This document shows, in pieces, positions 30,714 to 38,619 of a stretch of 64,000 nt of DNA. Position numbers and translations under genes: made by a program. This DNA comes from Belliella baltica DSM 15883 (GTDB taxonomy: Bacteria > Bacteroidota > Bacteroidia > Cytophagales > Cyclobacteriaceae). The notes under the pieces were generated by a model that was not told where the DNA came from, did no database searches, and worked only from the letters and a program-made list of their open reading frames with translations. Every line of letters begins with the position of its first letter. Positions within the stretch are counted from its first letter, which is position 1. The stretch is from positions 2,501,501-2,565,500 of the forward strand of contig NC_018010.1 of assembly GCF_000265405.1 (NCBI RefSeq). The letters are read 5' to 3'.

Positions 30714-31826
30714 ATGTCAACAAACCCTTCCTCAAATCCCCAAAACGACGAAGACGAAATCGATCTTTTAGAACTAGCTAAAACAGTTTGGAAAAAGCGC
30801 AGGCAAGTCTTCAGCATCACACTCGTCTTTATGCTTATTGGACTAGCAGTTGCATTACTTTCCCCTAAGGAATTCACAGCCTCCTCTACCTTTATCCCAC
30901 AAACTTCCGAATCAGGAAAAGGAGGGGGATCTCTAGGTGGATTGGCTTCTTTAGCAGGAATTAATTTGGGTGGTATGAGTGGAGGTTCAGAAATTCCACC
31001 TGCCTTGTATCCAAAATTCGTCTCATCAGTCCAATTCAGGAAAGCACTTTTAAATGCACCAATCAATGTGGAAGGCATGAATGAAACGGTTACCTATTCC
31101 AAATACTATGAAGAAGTTGCGCAACCAGGGCTTTTGGCAAATATTAAGAAATATACATTAGGTCTTCCCGGGGTGATTATCAAAGCAATCAAAGGAAAAC
31201 AGGAAGACACCCTGGTTCAAACCGAAGAAGGGGATTTGATCAAATTAAATGAAGAAGAGGTCGAGCATTTCAAGAGATTAGATGGTCAATTATCTGTTGC
31301 TCCCAATGAAAAAGAAGGCTTTGTATCTCTTTCTTTCGTAATGCCTGAACCTTTGATGGCGGCTCAAATGGCCAAGTATGCTCAAGAACTCCTTCAAAAT
31401 GAAGTAATTGCCTACAAAATTTCCAATGCCCGAGAGCAATTGAATTTCACGGAAGAACGCTTTGCTGAGAAAAAAGCAGAATTTGATCAAATTCAAGCTC
31501 AACTAGCAAATTTCCGCGACCGAAACCAAAATATCTCCTCAGCCACTGCCATGAATCAAATGGAAAGATTAGAAGCAGAATACAATTTTGCTTTCAACAT
31601 CTACACGGAACTTGCCAAGCAACTCGAGCAAGCTAAACTTCAAGTTTCCAAAGACACCCCAATCTTCTCCGTCATCCAACCCGTCACCATTCCCACAGAA
31701 AAATCAGCTCCCAAGCGCCCCCTCATTTTAGTTATCTTCACCATCTTGGGCATCATCATCTCCCTAGCCTACATCTTCGGCTCCGAATTCCTCAGAGGAG
31801 TGAAAGAACAATGGAAGGAGGGGTAG
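30714..31826 (+). CDS. Wzz-family chain-length determinant / polysaccharide co-polymerase
   Basis: The 370-residue protein has an N-terminal acidic stretch with IDLLELAKTVWKKR and a first membrane helix at about 35-55 (VFSITLVFMLIGLAVALLS). A large periplasmic domain with a coiled-coil region follows (about 235-300, NAREQLNFTEERFAEKKAEF). After PKRPLI comes a second membrane helix near 340-358. It has no C-terminal tyrosine kinase domain. Wzz proteins set polymer length and bridge the Wzy polymerase to the Wza-like exporter. A CACAAAG hairpin ends about 20 bases upstream and supplies the leader. Confidence 0.92.
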   Translation: MSTNPSSNPQNDEDEIDLLELAKTVWKKRRQVFSITLVFMLIGLAVALLSPKEFTASSTFIPQTSESGKGGGSLGGLASLAGINLGGMSGGSEIPPALYPKFVSSVQFRKALLNAPINVEGMNETVTYSKYYEEVAQPGLLANIKKYTLGLPGVIIKAIKGKQEDTLVQTEEGDLIKLNEEEVEHFKRLDGQLSVAPNEKEGFVSLSFVMPEPLMAAQMAKYAQELLQNEVIAYKISNAREQLNFTEERFAEKKAEFDQIQAQLANFRDRNQNISSATAMNQMERLEAEYNFAFNIYTELAKQLEQAKLQVSKDTPIFSVIQPVTIPTEKSAPKRPLILVIFTILGIIISLAYIFGSEFLRGVKEQWKEG

Positions 31827-31829
31827 TGT

Positions 31830-32275
31830 GGAGAGGTTAAGCGTTAATCGTTCAATGTTATTCGTTAAAATTTGTCCCGTTCCCGATTACTATCGGAGTG
31901 GACGATGTTAATCGTTAATCGTTCAATGTTAATCGTTCAACGTAGAGTACAAGTCAAGTTTACGACTATCCCTACGCTTAACGCTTTTTACGCGAAGCAT
32001 TAACGCTCTTACCGTTCACCGTTAAATAGCTTGTCCGCCGCGCCTGTGGTCGTGGCGTAGCGGATTAATCGTTCAACGTAGAGTACAAGTCAAGTTTACG
32101 ACTATCCCCACGCTTAACGATTTTAACGCGGAGCATTAACGCTACTACCGTTCAGGGTTAAATAGCTTGTCCGCCGCACCTGTGCACCGTGGCGTAGCGG
32201 ATTAATCGTTCAACGTAAAGTACAAGTCAAGTTTAGGCTTATCCCAGCGCTTAACATATTACGACAAACCTTCTC
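31830..32275. repeat. 136-bp CGCTTAACG/GTCCGCC repeats, three copies
   Basis: The unit begins AACGTAGAGTACAAGTCAAG and continues with CTACGCTTAACGC, GCATTAACGCTCTTACCG, CGTTAAATAGCTTGTCCGCC and GTGGCGTAGCGGATTAATCG. Starts are at about 31939, 32075 and 32211, a period near 136. The third copy is truncated by the S23-like gene at 32282. A short hairpin, TCCCGATT..AATCGGGA-like, lies near 31878. Confidence 0.8.
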
Positions 32276-32281
32276 CCCCTC

Positions 32282-32662
32282 ATGGCAATAAACTCTTTCG
32301 AAGACCTTGAAATTTGGCAAATGGCCAGAGAATTGGCTAGTTTAATAAGAGTTAGTGCAACAAATCAGTCATTTAAAAGTGATTTTAGATTTGTATCCCA
32401 AATAAATAGTGCTGCTGGTTCGGTAATGGATAATATCGCGGAGGGTTTTGAAAGAGATGGAAACAGAGAATTTATTCAATTCCTTTATATAGCTAAAGGA
32501 TCTTGTGGAGAAGTAAGGTCTCAAGCTTATAGGGCATTTGATGCTGATTTTTTCAATCAAGAGCAATTGAATATAATCTTGAAAATAACAGAAACATTGA
32601 AATTCAAAATCAAAGGATTAATAATGACGTTAAAGAATAGTGGAAGTAAAGGGTATAAGTAA
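32282..32662 (+). CDS. Four-helix-bundle protein (S23 / 23S rRNA intervening-sequence family)
   Basis: The 126-residue protein has the family landmarks in order: FEDLEIWQMARELASLI, FRFVSQINSAAGSVMDNIAEGFERD, and FLYIAKGSCGEVRSQAYRA. Members were first found in insertion sequences of 23S rRNA genes but are widespread as free-standing genes; a molecular role is not established. Copies of the 136-bp repeat lie immediately before and after it (ending near 32275 and restarting at 32681), so the gene interrupts the array like a cassette. Confidence 0.9.
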   Translation: MAINSFEDLEIWQMARELASLIRVSATNQSFKSDFRFVSQINSAAGSVMDNIAEGFERDGNREFIQFLYIAKGSCGEVRSQAYRAFDADFFNQEQLNIILKITETLKFKIKGLIMTLKNSGSKGYK

Positions 32663-33105
32663 AATTTGTTAAGTGTCTTCAACGTAGAGTACAAGTCAAG
32701 TTTACGACTATCCCTACGCTTAACGCTTTTTATGCGAAGCATTAACGCTCTTACCGTTCACCGTTAAATAGCTTGTCCGCCGCGCCTGTGGTCGTGGCGT
32801 AGCGGATTAATCGTTCAACCGTAGAAGACTTTATCATTCACACATACCCCCACGCTTAACGTTTTTAACGTTTAACGCTTAACATTCAAAAAATCCCTTT
32901 ATCCTTAAAAATTTTCTCGCAATACTGAGGTACAAGTTTTAATCTTTTAACCCTCTTTGAACACTTAAACTTTTTCCTCAATTTAACCTTTTAACCCAAT
33001 TAACCCAATTAACCCTAATAACCTCTTAACCCTATTAATCCTATTTATTCACTTAAAACCAATTAACCCTATTAAACCATTTAAACTCTTAACCTTTACA
33101 AAAAC
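32663..33105. repeat. 136-bp repeat copy 4 followed by AACC-type low-complexity leader
   Basis: A fourth copy of the AACGTAGAGTACAAGTCAAG unit starts at 32681. From about 32940 the sequence becomes AACCCAATTAACC-type words that run to within a few bases of the ugd start codon. No gene is visible. Confidence 0.7.
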
Positions 33106-34422
33106 ATGAAAATCACAGTCATCGGTACCGGCTACGTCGGACTAGTATCAGGAGCTTGTTTTGCAGATGTAGGGATACAGGTGACTTGCGTTGACGTTGA
33201 CCAAAAGAAAATTGAAGGTCTCAAAAATGGCATCATGCCTATCTATGAGCCTGGACTAGAAGAAATTGTCAAAAGAAACTATGCCTCTGGCAGACTTCAA
33301 TTTACCACCAATTTAGGTAAGGCAATTCAAGGTTCTGAGGTGGCTTTTATAGCAGTTGGAACACCTCCTGGGGAAGATGGTTCGGCAGATTTGAAATATG
33401 TATTAGCTGTAGCAGACGAGATCGGCGCAAAGATGTCAGACTATATCGTAGTAGCCACCAAAAGTACCGTGCCAGTTACTACAGGTGAAAAAGTTCGTGC
33501 TGCCATTAAAGCTGCATTAGACAAAAGAGGTTCAGACTTGCCTTTTGCTGTTGCCTCCAATCCAGAATTCCTGAAAGAAGGTGCAGCAGTAGAAGACTTT
33601 ATGAAGCCTGATCGCATTGTTATTGGTGTGGATGATGAAAGGGCAGAGGCCATTATGAAACGACTCTACAAACCTTTTCAACTCAATGGAGACCGCATCA
33701 TATTCATGGATATCCCTTCCGCTGAGATGACCAAATATGCGGCCAATGCCATGCTAGCAACCAAAATCTCTTTTATGAATGACATCGCAAACCTCTGCGA
33801 ACTGGTAGGTGCTAATGCCAATATGGTCCGCAAGGGCATAGGATCTGACCCAAGAATTGGAACCAAGTTTATTTATCCTGGGGTAGGCTATGGAGGTTCA
33901 TGTTTTCCTAAAGACGTCAAAGCCATCATCAAAACAGGCAAGCAATACGGCTATGAACTCAAGGTCTTGCAGGCTGTAGAGGATGTCAATGATGCACAAA
34001 AGCATGTTTTGGTAAAGAAAATAAAACATCATTTTGGGGAAGACCTCTCAGGCATGTCCTTCGCCATCTGGGGCTTGAGCTTCAAACCAAATACCGACGA
34101 CATGCGAGAAGCTCCTGCAACAGTTATCATAGAGGAGTTGATAGCAGCGGGAGCAAAAGTTAAAGGCTATGACCCCATTGCCATGAAAGAAGCTCAGCAT
34201 ATTTATATTGGTGACAAAATTACCTATGCCAAAGATGCTTATGATGCCTGCGTCGATGCTGACGCACTTTTGTTGGTAACCGAATGGTCAGAATTCCGCA
34301 TCCCATCCTGGGAAGCTCTCGGCAAACTCCTCAACAACAAAGTCATCTTCGACGGCCGCAACATCTACGATAAAAAGTATCTAGAAGAACTCGGGTGGAA
34401 GCACTATGGAATAGGAGTTTAG
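33106..34422 (+). CDS. ugd: UDP-glucose 6-dehydrogenase, copy 1
   Basis: The 438-residue protein has an N-terminal Rossmann domain (GTGYVGLVSGACF at 7-19), the Glu/Lys-containing middle domain (ASNPEFLKEGAAVEDF), the catalytic Cys266 in GYGGSCFPKD and a C-terminal Rossmann domain (IWGLSFKPNTDDMREAP). It oxidises UDP-glucose to UDP-glucuronate with two NAD+, a precursor for acidic capsule. It is about 94% identical (26 differences counted by eye) to the copy at 56757-58073, and both lie in the same direction. Confidence 0.96.
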   Translation: MKITVIGTGYVGLVSGACFADVGIQVTCVDVDQKKIEGLKNGIMPIYEPGLEEIVKRNYASGRLQFTTNLGKAIQGSEVAFIAVGTPPGEDGSADLKYVLAVADEIGAKMSDYIVVATKSTVPVTTGEKVRAAIKAALDKRGSDLPFAVASNPEFLKEGAAVEDFMKPDRIVIGVDDERAEAIMKRLYKPFQLNGDRIIFMDIPSAEMTKYAANAMLATKISFMNDIANLCELVGANANMVRKGIGSDPRIGTKFIYPGVGYGGSCFPKDVKAIIKTGKQYGYELKVLQAVEDVNDAQKHVLVKKIKHHFGEDLSGMSFAIWGLSFKPNTDDMREAPATVIIEELIAAGAKVKGYDPIAMKEAQHIYIGDKITYAKDAYDACVDADALLLVTEWSEFRIPSWEALGKLLNNKVIFDGRNIYDKKYLEELGWKHYGIGV

Positions 34423-34651
34423 TAGAAGTTAAATGTTAAAAGTTAAGTGTTTAAGAATGTTTAATCGCTTAAGTCTTGTCCCACAGAATTAGGGGATGCT
34501 TAATCGTTTAACTGAAACCCACAATTAAACATCAAATAACCAATTAAGCAACTAACCAAATAACCAACTTTAGCGCTCTTTTTTCTGTCTTTAACAGACC
34601 TTTTTATTTTTACTTATTATTCCCTAACTTATCCAAAAAATTAAATGAGTC

Positions 34652-34942
34652 ATGCTCAATAAATTATCAAATCGATTATTTTGGGATGTAAATCCTCAAT
34701 CACTAGATGCAGAAAAGGATATTGCATTTATAATTGCTAGGGTTGTAGAAAGAGGTACACTCGAGGAATGGAAATTGATAGTTGCAGAGTATGGTATTGC
34801 AAAGATCGTTAGGGTTGCCAAAGAATTGAAGTCACTAGATATTAAAGCAGCAAACTTTCTAGCCCAAATTTCAGATACACCTATCACTGAATTCAAGTGC
34901 TACAATATCAAACAGTCGAACCCAAGACACTGGATTTATTAA
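34652..34942 (+). CDS. DUF6922-like small protein, probable antitoxin of an AbiEii-like pair
   Basis: The 96-residue protein begins with LSNRLFWDVNPQSLDAEKDIAFIIARVVERG, a pattern seen in small proteins encoded just before AbiEii-type nucleotidyltransferases. A helical region follows (IAKIVRVAKELKSLDIKAANFLAQI). It overlaps the downstream toxin-like gene by 46 bases, a tight arrangement typical of toxin-antitoxin pairs. The antitoxin role is inferred from gene order, not from a DNA-binding motif. Confidence 0.7.
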   Translation: MLNKLSNRLFWDVNPQSLDAEKDIAFIIARVVERGTLEEWKLIVAEYGIAKIVRVAKELKSLDIKAANFLAQISDTPITEFKCYNIKQSNPRHWIY

Positions 34943-35511
34943 AAAGTATTTCTTCCTTACCATTATTTTCAAAACATAGGTTGGTTGGAGGTACTGCATT
35001 AGCATTAATCTTTGGTCATAGGTTATCTATAGATTTAGATTTCTTTAGTACAGAACCGTTGGATCACGAAGAAATCTTATTTTCAATCAAGACAATAGGA
35101 AAAGTAGAAGTAGTCTCTAAGTCAAAATTTATCAATTCATTTTTTATAAATGATGTCAAAGTAGATTTTGTTTCTTTACCATATAAGTGGATTGATGGTC
35201 CAATCCTAGAAAATCCTATCAAGTTGGCAAGTATAAAAGATATAGCAGCAATGAAATTGGCTGCAATTACAAATAGAGGATCTAAGAAAGACTTCATTGA
35301 TATTGCATTATTGATAAAGGAAGTAGGCTTGGATAATATGATATTATACTACAGTGAAAAATATCCAGACGGAATGAAAATGATGGTCTTGAGAAGTTTG
35401 GTTTATTTTGAGGATGCTGAATCTCAACCTGATCCAGTCATGCTAGAGGATTATAACTGGTCAAGTATCAAGCAACTTATACTCAATGCTACAAAAAAGT
35501 ATATAGAATAA
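34897..35511 (+). CDS. AbiEii/AbiGii-type nucleotidyltransferase (toxin-like)
   Basis: The 204-residue protein has the minimal nucleotidyltransferase signature LVGGTALALIFGHRLSIDLDFF, with Gly31-Gly32 and the metal-binding pair Asp46-x-Asp48. A third acidic residue is likely in VKVDFVSLP, and the conserved helix IKDIAAMKLAAITNRGSKKDFIDIALL follows. AbiEii toxins of type IV abortive infection systems modify nucleic acids or nucleotides and limit phage growth. It pairs with the overlapping small gene upstream. The pair sits between copies of the spacer repeats. Confidence 0.82.
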   Translation: MLQYQTVEPKTLDLLKSISSLPLFSKHRLVGGTALALIFGHRLSIDLDFFSTEPLDHEEILFSIKTIGKVEVVSKSKFINSFFINDVKVDFVSLPYKWIDGPILENPIKLASIKDIAAMKLAAITNRGSKKDFIDIALLIKEVGLDNMILYYSEKYPDGMKMMVLRSLVYFEDAESQPDPVMLEDYNWSSIKQLILNATKKYIE

Positions 35512-35953
35512 CCATTTATAGTTTGATCGATTAACCGCTTAATCGCTTAACTGAACCTCTCGTCCATCTAGGCTTAACGCTATATCCGTTCAACGTTAAA
35601 TAGCTTGTCCGCCGCGGATTAACCGTTCAAAGTAGAAACTCAGTAAACTCTCGATACCCCCACGCTTAACGCTTAACGTTTTTAACGCTTAACGCTCTTT
35701 CCGTTAAACGTTCGCCGTAGGAAATTAGTAAACTCTCGATTCCCCACTTCACACCTCCACCGCATTCCCATGCGGGGTTAATAAAATTCATTCCCTCAGG
35801 GAATCCCCATAAAGCATAAAAAATTAATTCTTCGAGATTTCGGTTCTCTTAAATGGAAACAAATCTTGTAAAAATCGTTATTTCTGACTCTTGACTAACC
35901 AACTCTACAATTAATCAGTTAACTTAGTCCAAGTGCTTTAAAGTCTGTATAAA
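35512..35953. repeat. CGCTTAACG / GTCCGCC repeat spacer
   Basis: Short pieces of the 136-bp repeat vocabulary (CGTTAAATAGCTTGTCCGCC, CACGCTTAACGCTTAACG) lie at about 35575-35720. AT-rich sequence with no reading frame follows up to the addiction-module gene. Confidence 0.6.
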
Positions 35954-36169
35954 ATGGAAAATACCGAAAAAATTCTCAAGCAATTTATGAAGTTACCACC
36001 ACTTGAAAAAGCCAATATCATAGATCAGCTTCTGAAAAGCTTAGATGAACCAGATCCTTCTGTAGATAAATTGTGGGTAAAAGAATCAGAAAATCGCATA
36101 AATGCTTATGAATCAGGTAAACTTAAGGCATTAACAGATGAAGAGTTTTTTAATATGAAGAAAAGCTAA
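35954..36169 (+). CDS. Addiction-module antitoxin component
   Basis: The 71-residue protein matches the putative addiction module component family: an N-terminal helix (LKQFMKLPPLEKANIIDQLLKSL), DEPDPSVDKLWVKESENRI, then YESGKLKALTDEEFF. Such proteins bind and neutralise a ParE/RelE toxin encoded next to them; here that gene begins 5 bases after this stop codon. Confidence 0.88.
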   Translation: MENTEKILKQFMKLPPLEKANIIDQLLKSLDEPDPSVDKLWVKESENRINAYESGKLKALTDEEFFNMKKS

Positions 36170-36174
36170 ATGTA

Positions 36175-36465
36175 ATGACCTTGCGCTACTTAAGTCTTGC
36201 AAAAATCGAATTAGACCAATCATATGAATTCTACGAGTCTCAAAAACCGAAACTCGGAGCAAGTTTTTTAAGGGAAGTAAGACAAGGAATAAGAAGAATA
36301 CAAAATCAACCTACAGCTTGGACCCCAATTTCAAAAAGATTAAGAAGATGTTTATTAAATAAATTTCCTTTTGGAATAATTTACCAAATAAGAGAGGATG
36401 AAATTTTGATTATAGCAATCGCTCATTTACACAGAAAACCAAATTACTGGGAAAATAGAGCTTAA
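36175..36465 (+). CDS. RelE/ParE-family toxin
   Basis: The 96-residue protein has the ParE-like fold pattern: LAKIELDQSYEFYESQKPKLGASFLREV, RRIQNQP, RRCLLNKFPFGIIYQIREDEILIIAIAHLHRKPNYW. The central basic strand and the C-terminal HxxRxPxYW end are typical of plasmid-stabilisation toxins that attack gyrase or ribosome-bound mRNA. It forms an operon with the antitoxin 5 bases upstream. The target cannot be decided from sequence. Confidence 0.88.
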   Translation: MTLRYLSLAKIELDQSYEFYESQKPKLGASFLREVRQGIRRIQNQPTAWTPISKRLRRCLLNKFPFGIIYQIREDEILIIAIAHLHRKPNYWENRA

Positions 36466-37050
36466 ATCTGGTTAGTACCTATAACCAAGAATGTTTAATT
36501 GGTTAACCGCTTAATTGTTTAACTGATTCCGTTAAATAGCACTTCAAATAAGCAACCCCGACCCCTCGGGGCAACTAACCACTTTTGAGCTCTTCGTGAT
36601 CCTTAGCGCTCTTCGTGTCCCCAAAAAAAAAGAAGCGTCACAAAACTCACAAAGCCCCTCAAAGCCCACAAAAAAATCAATCTTTGAGTTCTTCGTGGTC
36701 CTTAGAGCTCTTAGTGTCCCAAAAAATAATAAAGCGACACAAAGCTCCCAAAGTCCCTCAAAGTCCACAAAAAAATAAACTCTTAGAGCTCTTTGTGTTA
36801 CTTGGAGTTCTTTGTGTTCCCAAAAAGAAATAAAGCGACACAAAGCTCACAAAGTCCCTCGAAGCCCACAAAAAAATCAATCTTTGAGTTCTTCGTGGTC
36901 CTTAGAGCTCTTAGTGTTCCAAAAAAAAGAAAGCGTCACAAAACTCACAAAGAAGCCCAAAGCCCACAAAAAAATAATTCATCGTGCTCTTTGTGCTCCT
37001 TAGAGTTCTTGGTGTCCCAAAAAAAAAGAAAGCACCACAAAACCCCCAAT
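36466..37050. repeat. AACC-type repeat, GC hairpin and CACAAAG array block 2 (about 5 units)
   Basis: At about 36490-36580 is a copy of the GTTTAATTGGTTAACCGC/AAATAAGC hairpin, interrupted by the GC hairpin CCCCGA-CCCC-TCGGGG (about 36555-36570). From about 36590 to 37050 run about five CACAAAG units with the arms described for block 1. Frames reading KRHKTHKAPQSPQK are repeat artefacts. Confidence 0.85.
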
Positions 37051-37082
37051 ATTACTCCCTAAACTTTTATATTTAATTTAAA

Positions 37083-37103
37083 GTATATACTTTTGATATA
37101 TAC
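37083..37103. promoter_or_regulatory. Candidate operator of the mazEF-like operon
   Basis: GTATATAC (37083-37090) and ATATATAC (37096-37103) flank TTTTG and form an inverted pair GTATAT/ATATAC just 13 bases upstream of the antitoxin start. Toxin-antitoxin operons are usually repressed by the antitoxin at such sites. Confidence 0.4.
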
Positions 37104-37116
37104 TACTTCCAAAATT

Positions 37117-37350
37117 ATGAAAACATTATCTCTTAAATTAGATGACCTTGTTTTTGAAGAAACAGAGGAGCTTTTGAATAAAATTAAAATGCCAAGAAAC
37201 CGTTACTTCAATGAAGCAATACAATACTATAATAATATTCAACAAAAGAAATTCCTGAAAAAGCAATTAATCTTAGAATCGAAACTTGTAGCTAAAGAGT
37301 CAATGGCTATTCTGAATGAATTTGAAAGTTTAGAGGAGGATGAAGGCTAG
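37117..37350 (+). CDS. MazE-like antitoxin of the mazEF-type pair
   Basis: The 77-residue protein starts at MKTLSLKLDD; an upstream ATG in frame would add eight residues out of the operator. A ribbon-helix-helix-like N-terminus (TLSLKLDDLVFEETEELLNKIKMPRNRYFNEAIQYY) is followed by an acidic C-terminal tail (FESLEEDEG) suited to wrapping a toxin. Its last 11 bases overlap the toxin gene. Confidence 0.82.
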   Translation: MKTLSLKLDDLVFEETEELLNKIKMPRNRYFNEAIQYYNNIQQKKFLKKQLILESKLVAKESMAILNEFESLEEDEG

Positions 37351-37732
37351 AAAAGATGAAGTTTGGGTAGCTAATTTGGATCCAAGATTTGGAACGGAAG
37401 CTGGTAAAACAAGACCTGTATTGATTGTGCAAACGAACTTACTCAATGAAGTCCATCCTTCTACTTTAATTTGCCCAATTACTACCAATGTTCAACTTCA
37501 AAGTAAAATATTAAGAGTCCATTTGAAAAAAGGAGTTGCGAAAGTAAAAGAAGATTGTGATATCATGATCGATCAAATCAGAGCTATTGACAATAAAAGG
37601 TTGGTTAAGAAAATAGGAAATATCCCAAGCCCATTAGCAAATCAAGTCAAAGAAAACCTAAAAATCCTCCTAGACCTTGATGGAGATGGTAGTATTATTA
37701 GCGGAAAAATAAAGCGTCACAAAGACCACTAA
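37340..37732 (+). CDS. mazF: MazF/PemK-family endoribonuclease toxin
   Basis: The 130-residue protein has the MazF signature: RKDEVWVANLDPRFGTEAGKTRPVLIVQ with active-site Arg25, then LICPITTNV with Thr48. MIDQIRAIDNKRLVKKIGNI follows. MazF toxins cut single-stranded RNA. The C-terminus looks extended: the end SGKIKRHKDH and the stop codon are encoded by the first bases of a CACAAAG repeat unit (AAAGCGTCACAAAGACCAC). A repeat seems to have replaced the native 3' end. Confidence 0.9.
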   Translation: MKARKDEVWVANLDPRFGTEAGKTRPVLIVQTNLLNEVHPSTLICPITTNVQLQSKILRVHLKKGVAKVKEDCDIMIDQIRAIDNKRLVKKIGNIPSPLANQVKENLKILLDLDGDGSIISGKIKRHKDH

Positions 37733-37850
37733 GTTCCACAAAGCTCACAAAGTCAATCTTCGTGCCTGCCTCCCGCTAGGGATGGCTCTTTGTGATTCTT
37801 AGTGCTCTTAGTTGCCCAAGAAAAAAAAGAAAGCACCACAAAACTCACAA
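37733..37850. repeat. Single CACAAAG unit with a nested GC insert
   Basis: The unit beginning at about 37709, inside mazF, continues here. Its right arm CTTCGTG..CTCTTTGTG is split by CCTGCCTCCCGCTAGGGATG (about 37762-37782), a GC-rich sequence like those near 24935 and 28525. The rest up to 37978 is AT-rich with an operator-like palindrome. Confidence 0.75.
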
Positions 37851-37931
37851 ACCCAACCTTTCACCTTTCACTTCAACTAAACGAAACCACATCACTATTA
37901 AATCAAACTTGATAAACTACATAAAACCTAT

Positions 37932-37944
37932 TATATTCAATATA
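37932..37944. promoter_or_regulatory. Palindromic operator candidate upstream of the PIN-domain pair
   Basis: TATATT-C-AATATA is a perfect 6-1-6 palindrome 35 bases upstream of the first gene of the pair, the usual location for antitoxin autoregulation. Confidence 0.4.
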
Positions 37945-37978
37945 AGTTATCAAACTAGATAAAGAAAAAATCAAGATC

Positions 37979-38182
37979 ATGATTATTAAAAGAAAAGAAG
38001 ATCAGATTACTTTCAAGTTAGACTCAAAAAAACTCAGTCTAATTGAAATTCAAGCAATTAGTGATTGGCTTGAGTATTTGGAGTTGTCAGGTTTTAAAAA
38101 TTCTGATAGTAATGAAGTACAGAATATAGTTAGTGATGCAAAAAGAGGAAGATGGGAGAGGCTAAAATCAAAAATTGACTAA
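37979..38182 (+). CDS. Small protein, probable antitoxin to the PIN-domain toxin
   Basis: The 67-residue protein (MIIKRKEDQITFKLDSKKLS start) has a strand-rich N-terminus, a helix ISDWLEYLEL and a basic C-terminal end (SDAKRGRWERLKSKID). I do not recognise its family. It shares one base with the start of the PIN-domain gene, so the two are translationally coupled; the antitoxin assignment rests on this order and on its small size. Confidence 0.65.
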   Translation: MIIKRKEDQITFKLDSKKLSLIEIQAISDWLEYLELSGFKNSDSNEVQNIVSDAKRGRWERLKSKID

Positions 38183-38619
38183 TGAACATAGTCGTAGATT
38201 CCAATATCGTATTCAGTGGAATGCTTAATAGTGATGGTAATCTCGCAAAAGTTCTGCTTCTTAGTTTTAATAAATTGACTTTTTATTCTTCGCAATCACT
38301 AAAAGAAGAGATATATTCTCACGCTGAAAAACTTAAGAAAATAGCTGGTTATTCAGAATTCGAGTTTTTTAGAATCTTTAATATCTTAACTAAAAACATC
38401 AATTTTATTAATCCTTTGCTAATACCAAAAGATTTTCTCTTTAATGCCTACAATTTAACAAAGGAAGTTGATGAAGATGATACTGAATTCATTGCCTTGA
38501 CGGACTATCTTGGAGCCTCATTGTGGACTGGTGATAAAAAACTAATAAAAGGAATGTCAAAGCAAGGTTGGACTAAATTCGTTGATACTAATCAACTTCT
38601 TCATCATGCTATTCTGTAA
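38182..38619 (+). CDS. PIN-domain ribonuclease toxin (VapC-like)
   Basis: The 145-residue protein has the PIN fold with Asp6 (IVVDSNIV), an acidic residue in LKEEIYSH, the central pair Asp99/Asp100 (EVDEDDTEFIALT) and Asp118 (LWTGDKKLIKG), which together bind metal. PIN toxins cleave tRNA or rRNA. It follows its presumed antitoxin with a TAATG overlap. This is the fourth toxin-antitoxin-like pair within 4 kb. Confidence 0.87.
   Translation: MNIVVDSNIVFSGMLNSDGNLAKVLLLSFNKLTFYSSQSLKEEIYSHAEKLKKIAGYSEFEFFRIFNILTKNINFINPLLIPKDFLFNAYNLTKEVDEDDTEFIALTDYLGASLWTGDKKLIKGMSKQGWTKFVDTNQLLHHAIL

Noticed and set aside
31830..32822. Definite integron attC sites
   Set aside because: The RYYYAAC/GTTRRRY resemblance is real, but these words are common in the CGCTTAACG vocabulary, and no integrase is in the window; kept only as a hypothesis.
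36590..37050. CRISPR array
   Set aside because: The repeated units are about 100 bases with no unique spacers of constant length; variation is spread over the whole unit and both arms are complementary.
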